From contig NHFK01000010.1 in assembly GCA_002171375.1 (NCBI GenBank), positions 9,399-27,501 of the forward strand: 18,103 bases of DNA. Reading direction: 5' to 3'. Origin of the DNA: Alphaproteobacteria bacterium TMED109 (lineage in GTDB: Bacteria; Pseudomonadota; Alphaproteobacteria; TMED109). Positions 1-8,483 of this stretch are shown in pieces. The notes under the pieces were generated by a model. The model worked only from the letters and a program-made list of their open reading frames with translations. It had not been told where the DNA came from and ran no database searches. Position 1 is the first letter of the stretch. Every line of letters starts with the position of its first letter. The translations under genes were made by a program, and so were the position numbers.

Positions 1-138
1 TTTTATGAAGGAGTAAGAGCTATTTTAGTTGATAAAGACTTTAAGCCAAAATGGAGCCCTAATAAAATTGAAGATGTTACTGATAAATTAGTTTCATCAC
101 ATTTCAAATCTTTAGGTAAAAATGATCTAAAAATATAG
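1..138 (+). CDS. 3-hydroxyisobutyryl-CoA hydrolase, C-terminal end (partial)
   Basis: An open frame enters from the left edge and ends at TAG (136-138), giving 45 residues. The visible tail reads FYEGVRAILVDKD, then PKWSP, and ends HFKSLGKNDLKI. This closely resembles the C-terminus of 3-hydroxyisobutyryl-CoA hydrolase (HIBCH), a crotonase-fold enzyme that releases 3-hydroxyisobutyrate from its CoA ester in valine breakdown; the EGVRA(I/V)L(I/V)DKD element is characteristic of that branch. The next gene on the same strand starts 13 nt later and encodes the following pathway step, which supports the call and suggests an operon. The active site and start lie outside the window. A related enoyl-CoA hydratase is the main alternative. 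Confidence 0.85.
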   Translation, partial: FYEGVRAILVDKDFKPKWSPNKIEDVTDKLVSSHFKSLGKNDLKI

Positions 139-151
139 TAAAGGAAAAGAT

Positions 152-1039
152 ATGAATATTGGATTTATAGGATTAGGAAATATGGGAAGGGGTATGGCTT
201 TAAATTTAGTTAAAGCTAACCACAAAGTTAAGGTTTATGATATTAATATTGATGCTGTTAATGATTTGAATAGTAATGGTTGTATTGGTTGTTCTAATAT
301 AGTTGATACTGTTTCTAATGTGGAAATAGTTATAACTATGTTACCTGAAGGCTCTCATGTTAGAGATGTTTATCTTGGTAGTAATGGAGTAATTGAAAAT
401 GCTAATAAAAATACACTATTAATTGATTGCTCAACTATAGATATTGATACAATTAAAAATGTTGGCGAAGAAGCTAGTATCAAAGGTATGAAATTAATAG
501 ATGCTCCAGTTTCTGGAGGAATTGTTGGTGCAGATAATGGAACTTTAACCTTTATGGTTGGAGGATCAGAAGTAAACTTTAATTCAGCTCTTTCAATTTT
601 AAGTGATATGGGAAAAAATGTTATTCATGCTGGAGAATTGGGTGCTGGTTTAGCAGTAAAAATATGTAACAATATGATATTAGGTACTACAATGATAGCA
701 TTAGCAGAGTCATTTACTATGGCTAAAAAATTAGGACTGGATCAAAAAACATTTTTTGATATCAGTTCTAAAGCCACTGGAATGTCATGGGCAATGTTAA
801 ATCACTTGCCTGTAGCTAATATTATTGAGACTTCTTCTGCTAATAATAATTTTAAGCCAGGTTTTGCAGCTGAAATGATGTTAAAAGACTTATCCTTAGC
901 TCAAAATGCGGCTGATTCTGTTAACATTTCAACACCAATAGGTTTAAAGGCATTAGACATGTATAAAGAGTTTATAAATCAAGGGAGAGGGTCTTTAGAT
1001 TACTCAGCTATTATAAAGTTAATAGAAGAAAGTAGTTAA
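152..1039 (+). CDS. mmsB: 3-hydroxyisobutyrate dehydrogenase
   Basis: This 295-aa protein matches the beta-hydroxyacid dehydrogenase family in length and motifs. It has an N-terminal Rossmann loop GFIGLGNMG (residues 4-12) for NAD(P), the substrate-binding stretch DAPVSGG (117-123), and the catalytic Lys170 with Asn174 in GAGLAVKICNN. It should oxidise 3-hydroxyisobutyrate to methylmalonate semialdehyde in cytosolic valine catabolism. The upstream partial HIBCH gene, 13 nt away, makes the substrate and favours MmsB over tartronate semialdehyde reductase, which has the same fold. The ATG is preceded by AAGGA at a good distance. Its TAA stop directly abuts the stop codon of the opposing gcdH gene, so no terminator fits between them. 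Confidence 0.92.
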   Translation: MNIGFIGLGNMGRGMALNLVKANHKVKVYDINIDAVNDLNSNGCIGCSNIVDTVSNVEIVITMLPEGSHVRDVYLGSNGVIENANKNTLLIDCSTIDIDTIKNVGEEASIKGMKLIDAPVSGGIVGADNGTLTFMVGGSEVNFNSALSILSDMGKNVIHAGELGAGLAVKICNNMILGTTMIALAESFTMAKKLGLDQKTFFDISSKATGMSWAMLNHLPVANIIETSSANNNFKPGFAAEMMLKDLSLAQNAADSVNISTPIGLKALDMYKEFINQGRGSLDYSAIIKLIEESS

Positions 1040-2254
1040 TTAAAAAGAAGCAATTCCAGTTTGTGCTCGTCCTAATATTAAAGCATGAATATCATGCGTA
1101 CCTTCATAAGTGTTTACTGCTTCCAGGTTCATTACATGCCTAATTATATGGTACTCGTCACTCACACCATTAGCTCCAAGCATGTCTCTTGCTGTACGAG
1201 CAATTTCTAAAGCTTTACCAGTACTATTTCTTTTAATAAGAGACACCATATCAGGAGTAGATTTACTTTGATCTTTCAATCTTCCTACTCTTAAGCTACC
1301 TTGTAATGCAAGGCTTATATCAGTTTGCATATCAGCTAGCTTTTTTTGAATAAGTTGATTTGCGGCTAACGGTTTACCAAATTGTTGTCTATCTAATGTA
1401 TATTGTAGTGCTGTATGCCAACAATATTCTGCAGCTCCTAATGCGCCCCAAGCTATTCCATATCTCGCAGAATCTAAACATGAAAAAGGCCCTTTAAAAG
1501 ATTTTACATCTGGAAGTTTGTTCTCTTCTGGAACAAAGACATCTGATAAATGTATCATTCCTGTAGTTGATGACCTTAAAGAGAATTTACCCTTAATATA
1601 AGGTGTTTCTAATCCTTTAAAACTTCGTTCGACAATAAAGCCTCTTAATATATTTTGCTCATCTTTAGCCCATATAATAAAAACATCTGCGATAGGAGAA
1701 TTAGTAATCCAATTTTTTGCACCATTTAGAATATATCCTCCTTTTGTTGCTGTAGCTTTTGTTTCCATACTACCTGGATCTGATCCATGATTTGGTTCAG
1801 TTAAGCCAAAAGCCCCAATATATTCTCCAGTTGCAAGTTTAGGTAAAAAACGCTCCTTTTGCTCTTCTGAGCCAAATGTATTTATTGGATGCATCACGAG
1901 ACTAGATTGAACACTCATACAAGATCTATAACTGGAGTCTACTCGCTCAATTTCTCTAGCTATTAAACCATACGCTACATAAGATATACCAGGGCAGCCA
2001 TAGCCATTAATAGTAGAACCTAATAATCCTAGTTCACCCATTTCTCTAAAAATATTTTTATCAAAGCTTTCATTTCGATTATTATCTAAAACTCTGGTCA
2101 TTAATTTATCTTGCGCATAATTTGCAGCAGTTTCACTGATCATATTTTCTTCTTCTGTTAACTGATCTTTTAGTAGAAAAATATCAGACCATGTTGAGGC
2201 TCTATAATCTTGTTTATTTAGTTCTGTAAGTTTTTTATTTGAAACTGATGACAT
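1040..2254 (-). CDS. gcdH: Glutaryl-CoA dehydrogenase
   Basis: This 404-aa acyl-CoA dehydrogenase is of the glutaryl-CoA type. FAD and substrate-binding segments are visible: [15 protein letters not shown] (147-161), WITNSPIAD (182-190), and the C-terminal [17 protein letters not shown] (381-397), whose Glu384 aligns with the catalytic base of human GCDH. Arg110 and Ser114 in [13 protein letters not shown] match the residues that bind the glutaryl carboxylate, which distinguishes it from short-chain acyl-CoA dehydrogenases. It would convert glutaryl-CoA to crotonyl-CoA and CO2, passing electrons to ETF, at the end of lysine and tryptophan degradation. It starts 9 nt after the unknown exported-protein gene, with AAGGA upstream of the ATG, so it is probably last in a pyrC-led operon. 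No other lysine-degradation gene is in view. Confidence 0.95.
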   Translation of the reverse strand: MSSVSNKKLTELNKQDYRASTWSDIFLLKDQLTEEENMISETAANYAQDKLMTRVLDNNRNESFDKNIFREMGELGLLGSTINGYGCPGISYVAYGLIAREIERVDSSYRSCMSVQSSLVMHPINTFGSEEQKERFLPKLATGEYIGAFGLTEPNHGSDPGSMETKATATKGGYILNGAKNWITNSPIADVFIIWAKDEQNILRGFIVERSFKGLETPYIKGKFSLRSSTTGMIHLSDVFVPEENKLPDVKSFKGPFSCLDSARYGIAWGALGAAEYCWHTALQYTLDRQQFGKPLAANQLIQKKLADMQTDISLALQGSLRVGRLKDQSKSTPDMVSLIKRNSTGKALEIARTARDMLGANGVSDEYHIIRHVMNLEAVNTYEGTHDIHALILGRAQTGIASF

Positions 2255-2263
2255 TATTATTCC

Positions 2264-2887
2264 TTATTTAAATAGATAAAAGCTATCTGCTATTTCAAGC
2301 ACTTTTCTTAGACGAATATTATTAAGTGAACTTGCGGAGATATAGTAATATACATTATTAATATTTTGAAGTCGTAATACTAAATAAAATTTAAACCCTC
2401 CTAAAGGATAAGCACAATATAGTTGATAATATTTTCCCTCTTTATTGAAACCACTATTTATACTATCACAAAACCATTCTGGATTAAGTGTAGCCTTTTT
2501 GATAGTGTCATCGATAGCAGGTACTGAAAATCTTGCGCTATCAAATAAAGTATCTTTAATAGGACTATCTGGTCCTCTAATTAGACGTTCTACTTTTATT
2601 ATATTGTGAACTTCTTTTTTTAATCTATCGTGCAACCAACTTTTATATTCTAGCTCTCTTACTTTTAATTTATATAGATTAAGCCATGTATAATTACTAA
2701 AGATATTTTCTTTAGGTGAAATAGTTATTATGCCTGTTAATGAGTCATTATAATCTAAAACTAATGCTTTTTCTTGAAAGTCGCTAGGAATAATAAAATT
2801 TTCTAAATATTCATTTGAGTAACATATAGTACTACTAAAAAATAGTATAAAGAATTTTAAATAAACTATTGAATTATATAGTTTCAT
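2264..2887 (-). CDS. Unknown exported protein
   Basis: I do not recognise this 207-aa protein. The first 24 or so residues form a plausible Sec signal peptide: Lys2, a hydrophobic core FFILFFSSTI, then a CYSN cleavage zone. The residue before Cys22 is Ile, so a lipobox is unlikely. The mature part mixes alpha and beta elements and is rich in Tyr and Phe. It has two cysteines, 140 (WFCDS) and 158 (YQLYCAY), that could form a disulfide in the periplasm. It ends in a hydrophobic strand and helix (ISASSLNNIRLRKVLEIADSF). The ATG lies 6 nt after the pyrC stop, and its GAAG ribosome-binding site overlaps that stop, so translation is probably coupled to pyrC. gcdH follows 9 nt later. Function unknown. 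Confidence 0.75.
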   Translation of the reverse strand: MKLYNSIVYLKFFILFFSSTICYSNEYLENFIIPSDFQEKALVLDYNDSLTGIITISPKENIFSNYTWLNLYKLKVRELEYKSWLHDRLKKEVHNIIKVERLIRGPDSPIKDTLFDSARFSVPAIDDTIKKATLNPEWFCDSINSGFNKEGKYYQLYCAYPLGGFKFYLVLRLQNINNVYYYISASSLNNIRLRKVLEIADSFYLFK

Positions 2888-2893
2888 ACATCT

Positions 2894-4210
2894 TCAATCT
2901 CTATTAAACGATACTGGCTTTCCTATAGGTTTTCCTATTAATTCACCATCTCTCATCACTATATTACCATTTACAATAGTCATAATTGGCCATCCTTTCA
3001 CATTCTTATTATTGAATGGTGTCCATCCAGATTTATTTGCCATCATATCATCTTTAATTTTTACTTCTTTATTTAGGTCAATTATTGTCAAGTCTGCATC
3101 ATTATTTAATTTTATTTCTCCTTTATTTATAACCTTATATAATTTAGCAGGATTAGTAGAGATTAATTGGCATAATTTAAATAAACTTAAATTTCCGTTA
3201 TTTACGTGATCTAACATAATTGGAAGAAGTGTTTGTACCCCAGGCATACCTGATGGTGTATCAGGATAAGGTTTATGCTTCTCTTCTATTGTATGAGGTG
3301 CATGGTCTGAACCAATCACATCAACAACTCCATCCTTTATGCCTTTCCATAAGCCTTTTTGGTGTCTACTTTCTCTAATAGGAGGATTCATCTGTGCAAA
3401 TGTACCTAATTTGTCATAACAATCAGGAGCACTTAATGTTAAATGCTGTGGAGTTACCTCTACACTTATATATTCTTTATTTTGTCTAATATATTCTATT
3501 TCTTCTTCTGTAGTAATATGCAAAATATGTACAGGCTTTTTGGACGCATTTGCTCCTTTAATTACTCTTTTTGTAGCATTTAAAGCTGATAGTTCATCTC
3601 TCCATATTGGATGAAAATGTACATCATTACTTTTTATTAATTTTTTTCTTTCTATTAAACGCGGTTCATCTTCAGCATGAACAGCAACCCTAAAATTTCT
3701 ACTTTTTAAAACATTAATTAAAGTTTCATCATCAGGAATTAATAAATTACCTGTAGATGATCCCATAAAAATTTTTACACCTACGCATCCTGGAACTTTT
3801 TCAAGTTCTGGTAAGAAAGAGAAGTTTTCTGGGGTAGCGCCAGCATAAAAAGCATAGTTAACCCACATTCTATCTTTTGCTAATTCAAATTTATCTTTTA
3901 AGCGTTCTACAGTTGAGGTAGGAGGATAAGTATTAGGCATTTCAAAAACACTAGTAACACCTCCCAACGCTGCTCCTTTGGATCCTGTATGCAAGTCCTC
4001 TTTATGTTCTGATCCAGGCTCTCTAAAATGAACCTGACTATCAATTACTCCAGGTAATATAGTTAAATTTTTCGCATCTATTATATTGCTTGCTTCATAA
4101 TTGTTAGTAGTAGATAAAAGTGTGATTTTATTATCTTTAATTCCAATATTTAAGTTTTCAAAAGCATTTCCTACTACTACATCTCCATTTTTAATCAACA
4201 GATCATACAT
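2894..4210 (-). CDS. pyrC: Dihydroorotase (class I type)
   Basis: This 438-aa amidohydrolase-fold enzyme is most like the class I dihydroorotases annotated in alphaproteobacteria, which close the ring of carbamoyl-aspartate to dihydroorotate in pyrimidine synthesis. Visible elements are DSQVHFREPG (57-66, His61 metal ligand, Arg63 substrate contact), EMPNT (90-94), the candidate carboxylated Lys146 in GVKIFMG, His178 in VAVHAED, His231 in HILHITT, and Asp302 in GSDHAPH. The first His of the usual HxH pair is replaced by Gln59. To my recollection this Gln also occurs in other alphaproteobacterial homologues, so it need not mean loss of function. A hydantoinase or allantoinase is a less likely alternative. 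No pyrB is adjacent. It starts 78 nt after parE and leads the exported-protein and gcdH genes. Confidence 0.85.
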   Translation of the reverse strand: MYDLLIKNGDVVVGNAFENLNIGIKDNKITLLSTTNNYEASNIIDAKNLTILPGVIDSQVHFREPGSEHKEDLHTGSKGAALGGVTSVFEMPNTYPPTSTVERLKDKFELAKDRMWVNYAFYAGATPENFSFLPELEKVPGCVGVKIFMGSSTGNLLIPDDETLINVLKSRNFRVAVHAEDEPRLIERKKLIKSNDVHFHPIWRDELSALNATKRVIKGANASKKPVHILHITTEEEIEYIRQNKEYISVEVTPQHLTLSAPDCYDKLGTFAQMNPPIRESRHQKGLWKGIKDGVVDVIGSDHAPHTIEEKHKPYPDTPSGMPGVQTLLPIMLDHVNNGNLSLFKLCQLISTNPAKLYKVINKGEIKLNNDADLTIIDLNKEVKIKDDMMANKSGWTPFNNKNVKGWPIMTIVNGNIVMRDGELIGKPIGKPVSFNRD

Positions 4211-4288
4211 ATGGTTTCATTTCCTTATTTTTAATACACAAGATTATAATATTATTATATGAAAGAGAAATACATTCAAATATTAAAT

Positions 4289-6244
4289 TTAGTCTACAAA
4301 ATTAATTTCGTTTGCTTGAGATTTTTCTTTTATAAATTGAAGCCTTTTCTCAGGGTTTTTACCCATAACATTATCAACAAATATAGCAGTCTCTGGAATA
4401 ATATTTCTTGAAAGATTAACTCTTAATAAGGTTCTATTATTAATATCCATTGTAGTTTCTTTTAATTGTTTCGCTGGCATTTCTCCCAAGCCTTTAAATC
4501 TACTGACATCAATTTTACTATTTATCCTAAAATTATCTTTTATAATTTTATCTTTATGATCATCTGTCATTGCATAGAATGTTATATCTTTTTGAGTAAT
4601 TCTATATAGTGGAGGTTGAGCAAGATATAATTTACCGGCTTCTACAAGACCTAACATCTCTTTAAAGAAGAAAGTTAATAATAAAGATGTGATATGAGCT
4701 CCATCAACATCAGCATCTGTCATAATTATAATTTTATCATACCTTAAATTATCAATATTAAATTTATCTCTTGTTCCACAATTAAGAGTTTTCTTTAAAT
4801 CACTGAGTTCTTTATTTTGCTCCATTTTATCAACAGTAGAAGAAGCAACATTAAGAATTTTTCCTCTAAGAGCTAATATTGCTTGAAATTGTCTATTACG
4901 TGCTTGTTTCGCTGAACCTCCAGCAGAATCACCTTCAACTATAAATAACTCTGAGCCCTCAGTAACTTTTTGTGAACAATCTGCTAATTTACCTGGTAAA
5001 TATATTTTCTTAATTAAATTATTTTTTTTTAAATCTTTTTCTTTTTTTCTTCTTATTCTTTCATCTGAGCGATTTATAGTTTCATTTAATAGATACTTAG
5101 CTATTTCTATATTATTATTTAACCATACTTCAAAGTGGTCATTTAATGAATTTTCAATAGACTTTTGAGTTTTTGGAGATGAAAGTTTTTCTTTAGTTTG
5201 CCCCTGAAATTGAGGGTTTTTTATAAAAATAGATATTATTCCAAAAGCTCTACCTAATAGATCTTCAGATGAAATTTTTGAAGCTTTTTTTATATTATTT
5301 ATTTCTCCAAATGATCTCATAGCTTTTGTTAAAGCTACTTTAAAACCATTTTCATGACTACCTCCTTCGTGAGTAGGAATAGTATTACAGAAACTTAATA
5401 AGTTTGATTCTAATTGTATTGGCCAACAGATAGACCATTCTATCATTTCTTCTTCTGAGTCTAAAAAAGTCTTTCCTGAAAAAATTTCATTTATTAGTAA
5501 TGGACCATCATTTAGTTTATTAATTAAGAAATCTTTAATTCCATTAGGAAAATTATATGTTATTTTTTCATTATTTATAGAGTCATCCGCATCTAATTCC
5601 CAATTAATTGTAATACCTTTAAACAAATAGGCTTTAGATTCTGCCATTTGTTTCAAAATCTTTGCATCAAAGTTAACATCATTTCCAAATATTTCTTTAT
5701 CGGGAATAAATTCGATATAAGTACCTTTTTTACTACTCTCTTTGATTTTTTTAATTTTTGTTTTTGGCATACCTTTTGAAAATTCTTGTCGCCATAAATT
5801 TTTATCTCTATTTACTTCTACTATAAGTTCTTCTGATAGAGCATTTACAACAGATAAACCTACTCCATGTAAGCCGCCAGAGGTGTTATAAGCTTTAGAG
5901 TTGAACTTGCCTCCAGAATGAAGTGTAGTACATATCACTTCCAATGTAGATAAATTAGGCCTTTTAGGATGGTTATCTACAGGAATACCTCTCCCATTAT
6001 CTGTTATACATAATGTATTATTACTTTTAAGTTTTATATTAATTGTTGATGCATGACCAGCGACGGCCTCATCCATAGAGTTATCTATAATTTCTGAAGC
6101 AAGATGATGTAATGCTTTCTTATCTGTACCTCCTATATACATTCCAGGACGCTGTCTAACAGGTTCTAACCCTTCTAATAATTCAATATCCTTAGCTTCA
6201 TAGGAATCTTCTTTTTTTGGTTTTTTGTCAAAGAGGTCTAGCAT
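4289..6244 (-). CDS. parE: DNA topoisomerase IV subunit B
   Basis: This 651-aa type IIA topoisomerase ATPase subunit is of the ParE type and pairs with ParC to decatenate daughter chromosomes. The GHKL ATPase domain is complete: EIIDNSMDE (51-59), DNGRGIP (82-88), GGLHGVG (123-129), and the QTK loop (349-351). The TOPRIM domain shows EGDSAGG (437-443) and DADVDGAH (510-517), followed by RFKGLGEM (582-589). Length and the LPGKLADCS junction (416-424) fit ParE rather than GyrB, which is usually longer with an inserted domain in proteobacteria. No Shine-Dalgarno sequence precedes the ATG, and a candidate promoter ends about 6 nt upstream, so the mRNA may be leaderless. A glnA terminator separates it from the upstream operon. 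Confidence 0.93.
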   Translation of the reverse strand: MLDLFDKKPKKEDSYEAKDIELLEGLEPVRQRPGMYIGGTDKKALHHLASEIIDNSMDEAVAGHASTINIKLKSNNTLCITDNGRGIPVDNHPKRPNLSTLEVICTTLHSGGKFNSKAYNTSGGLHGVGLSVVNALSEELIVEVNRDKNLWRQEFSKGMPKTKIKKIKESSKKGTYIEFIPDKEIFGNDVNFDAKILKQMAESKAYLFKGITINWELDADDSINNEKITYNFPNGIKDFLINKLNDGPLLINEIFSGKTFLDSEEEMIEWSICWPIQLESNLLSFCNTIPTHEGGSHENGFKVALTKAMRSFGEINNIKKASKISSEDLLGRAFGIISIFIKNPQFQGQTKEKLSSPKTQKSIENSLNDHFEVWLNNNIEIAKYLLNETINRSDERIRRKKEKDLKKNNLIKKIYLPGKLADCSQKVTEGSELFIVEGDSAGGSAKQARNRQFQAILALRGKILNVASSTVDKMEQNKELSDLKKTLNCGTRDKFNIDNLRYDKIIIMTDADVDGAHITSLLLTFFFKEMLGLVEAGKLYLAQPPLYRITQKDITFYAMTDDHKDKIIKDNFRINSKIDVSRFKGLGEMPAKQLKETTMDINNRTLLRVNLSRNIIPETAIFVDNVMGKNPEKRLQFIKEKSQANEINFVD

Positions 6245-6250
6245 GCATAA

Positions 6251-6279
6251 GATATAATAATTTAATTACTATCCATCAA
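6251..6279 (-). promoter_or_regulatory. Candidate parE promoter, possibly leaderless
   Basis: Reading the minus strand, TTGATG (6279-6274), a 17-nt spacer and TATATC (6256-6251) resemble a sigma-70 promoter, with 4 of 6 matches in each box. Transcription would begin at or within a base or two of the parE ATG at 6244. The lack of a Shine-Dalgarno sequence there is consistent with that. In DNA this AT-rich such matches arise by chance, so confidence is low. Confidence 0.3.
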
Positions 6280-6323
6280 GCAATATATTTAGTATTTCAT
6301 ATTATTTTTATAGCTATATATAG

Positions 6324-6358
6324 AAAAAAGGCCAGGTTAAGAAGACCTAGCCTTTTTT
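6324..6358 (-). terminator. Intrinsic terminator of the glnB-glnA operon
   Basis: The arms at 6324-6337 and 6345-6358 form a 14-bp stem around a 7-nt loop, 10 nt beyond the glnA stop. Read on the minus strand all 14 positions pair, one as a U-G wobble, and the stem ends in six U residues. On the plus strand the same position is a C-A mismatch, so the structure is better suited to minus-strand transcription. It isolates parE from glnA read-through. Confidence 0.88.
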
Positions 6359-6368
6359 AATATATTTT

Positions 6369-7799
6369 TTATACTGAGTAGTACATATCAAATTCAACTG
6401 GATGAGGAGTATAATCTACTCTGTGAGCTTCCTCTCTTTTTAACTCAATATATCCATCAATTTGATCGTTAGTAAATACATCACCAGCTGTTAAAAATGC
6501 TCTATCTTTATCTAGTGCATCTAATGCTTCATTTAGACTAGCGGCAACGGTAGGAACTTTAGATAATTCCCTAGGTGTCAAATCATATAAATTTTTATCC
6601 ATTGGCTCACCTGGATGAATCTTATTTTTTATTCCGTCCATTCCAGCCATTAGCATAGAAGAGAAAGCTAAATATGGATTAGCAGTAGGATCAGGAAATC
6701 TAACTTCGACTCTTTTTGCATTTTTACTAGTAGCATAAGGAATTCTACATGACGCAGATCTATTTCTTCCTGAATATGCTAGTAAAACTGGAGCTTCAAA
6801 ACCAGGCACTAATCTTTTATATGAATTAGTACTTGCGTTTGTGAAAGCATTTAATGCTTTTGCATGTTTAATAATACCACCTATATAATATAAGCAAGTA
6901 TCACTTAACCCAGCATATTCTTTTCCAGCAAATACAGGAGTTTTTCCTTTCCATATAGATTGATGACAATGCATACCAGAACCATTATCATCTACTATAG
7001 GTTTAGGCATAAAAGTTGCAGTTTTTCCATATGAGTGAGCCACCATATGAACACAATATTTATACATTTGAATCCAGTCAGCTGCTTTAATCATAGGGCC
7101 AAATTTAAAACCTAATTCATTTTGTGAAGGAGCTACCTCATGATGATGTTTTTCCATAGGAAGTCCCATTTCCATCATTGAAGTAACCATTTCAGCTCTT
7201 ATATCTGTCATAGAATCTACAGGTGGAACAGGAAAATAACCTCCTTTTACAGAAGGTCTATGGCCAACATTACCGCCATCAAAATCTGCATTAGAATTAT
7301 ATGGACCTTCTTCTGAATCAATTTGATAACCAGTATTATTCATAGAAACATTCCATTTAACGTCATCAAAAACAAAAAATTCAGCTTCAGGGCCAAAATA
7401 AACTGTATCACCTACGCCTGAGGCTTTAACATATTCTTCAGCTCTTACGGCCGTAGATCTTGGGTCTCTATCGTATCTTTTTCCAGTACTAGGTTCAATT
7501 ATATCACAAAAAAGTATTAAGCTAGGTTGCGCTGTAAATGGATCTATTACTGCACTATCAAAATCAGGTTGTAAAATCATGTCTGATTCATTAATAGCTT
7601 TCCATCCAGCTATAGAAGAACCATCAAACATAATTCCTTCTTTCAATACATCCTCATCCAAAGAGCTAACAGTTTGTGCTGTATGTTGCCATTTACCTCT
7701 TGGATCAGTAAATCTAAAATCTACAAAAGCGATATCTTTATCTGATATCATTTTCATAATTGATTTAGCTGTATTTTTACTCTGATTTTTTTTAGCCAT
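6369..7799 (-). CDS. glnA: Glutamine synthetase type I
   Basis: This 476-aa protein has the length of a dodecameric GSI-beta glutamine synthetase, which makes glutamine from glutamate, ammonia and ATP in the cytosol. Signature segments are [10 protein letters not shown] (57-66), the metal and glutamate site GPEAEFFVF (136-144), the ATP-site stretch [16 protein letters not shown] (266-281), and [10 protein letters not shown] (346-355). Tyr405 in NLYDLTP matches the tyrosine adenylylated by GlnE, so activity is probably controlled covalently through the PII/GlnE cascade. It starts 32 nt after glnB with AGGGA upstream of the ATG and shares the glnB sigma-54 promoter. An intrinsic terminator follows. 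Nothing is missing or unusual in the sequence. Confidence 0.98.
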   Translation of the reverse strand: MAKKNQSKNTAKSIMKMISDKDIAFVDFRFTDPRGKWQHTAQTVSSLDEDVLKEGIMFDGSSIAGWKAINESDMILQPDFDSAVIDPFTAQPSLILFCDIIEPSTGKRYDRDPRSTAVRAEEYVKASGVGDTVYFGPEAEFFVFDDVKWNVSMNNTGYQIDSEEGPYNSNADFDGGNVGHRPSVKGGYFPVPPVDSMTDIRAEMVTSMMEMGLPMEKHHHEVAPSQNELGFKFGPMIKAADWIQMYKYCVHMVAHSYGKTATFMPKPIVDDNGSGMHCHQSIWKGKTPVFAGKEYAGLSDTCLYYIGGIIKHAKALNAFTNASTNSYKRLVPGFEAPVLLAYSGRNRSASCRIPYATSKNAKRVEVRFPDPTANPYLAFSSMLMAGMDGIKNKIHPGEPMDKNLYDLTPRELSKVPTVAASLNEALDALDKDRAFLTAGDVFTNDQIDGYIELKREEAHRVDYTPHPVEFDMYYSV

Positions 7800-7831
7800 T
7801 TTTATTTATTCCCTATTATATATTTTGTTGC

Positions 7832-8191
<360 letters not shown>

Positions 8192-8210
8192 TTATTATAA
8201 TATTAATATA

Positions 8211-8227
8211 AGCATATTTCGTGCCAA
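8211..8227 (-). promoter_or_regulatory. Sigma-54 (RpoN) promoter of glnB-glnA
   Basis: On the minus strand, 8227 to 8211 reads TTGGCACGAAATATGCT. Compared with the sigma-54 consensus YTGGCACGrNNNTTGCW this differs only at the first T of TTGC, and the GG and GC pairs have the required spacing. With GC as the -12 element, transcription would start near 8200, leaving a leader of about 30 nt with GAGGAG before the glnB ATG. glnB-glnA operons are classic sigma-54/NtrC targets, so sequence and context agree. Confidence 0.82.
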
Positions 8228-8297
8228 CTTTAATATATTGAAAAATCTTAAAAAAATTACTTTATATTAACATATAATTTTAAATATGTCGCAAAAA

Positions 8298-8313
8298 TAA
8301 TCACATGTGATTA
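8298..8313. promoter_or_regulatory. Perfect 16-bp palindrome, candidate operator or activator site
   Basis: TAATCACATGTGATTA is a perfect inverted repeat centred about 105 nt upstream of the predicted glnB transcription start. That distance is usual for sigma-54 enhancer sites. It does not match the NtrC half-site GCAC-N-GTGC spacing, and only loosely recalls CRP/FNR-type sites, so the regulator is unknown. It also lies about 90-110 nt upstream of the tRNA-His gene. Confidence 0.4.
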
Positions 8314-8358
8314 AAATTTAAACATTTTAGTTATGAATAATAAAATAAAATATTATAT

Positions 8359-8387
8359 TTGTTTCTTTTTTTCTATATTTTTAGTAT
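8359..8387 (+). promoter_or_regulatory. Candidate tRNA-His promoter
   Basis: TTGTTT (8359-8364), a 17-nt spacer and TAGTAT (8382-8387) give a weak sigma-70-like match, with transcription expected near 8394, about 12 nt before the mature tRNA. Position is reasonable for a tRNA leader, but AT-rich DNA makes chance matches common. Confidence 0.28.
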
Positions 8388-8405
8388 TAAATCCATAAAT
8401 AATAT

Positions 8406-8483
8406 GGCGGGTGTAGCTCAGTTGGTTAGAGCACCGGTTTGTGGTACCGGGGGTCGCGGGTTCAAGTCTCGTCACTCGCCCCA
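8406..8483 (+). tRNA. tRNA-His (GTG anticodon)
   Basis: The sequence folds into a full cloverleaf. U8-A9 precedes the D-stem GCTC, which fixes the acceptor stem and leaves an extra 5' G at position -1. The anticodon stem CCGGT/ACCGG holds loop TTGTGGT with anticodon GTG, the T-arm contains GTTCAAGTC, and the acceptor closes with CACTCGC plus C73 and an encoded CCA. The G-1:C73 pair is the classic identity element for HisRS. The 3' 22 nt overlap the end of the opposing thioesterase gene. Confidence 0.97.

Noticed and set aside
3012..3209. Open frame of 65 aa on the plus strand inside pyrC
   Set aside because: Antisense to conserved dihydroorotase sequence, with no family resemblance or ribosome-binding site of note.
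7579..7785. Open frame of 68 aa on the plus strand inside glnA
   Set aside because: Complement of the conserved glutamine synthetase N-terminal region; explained by codon shadowing.
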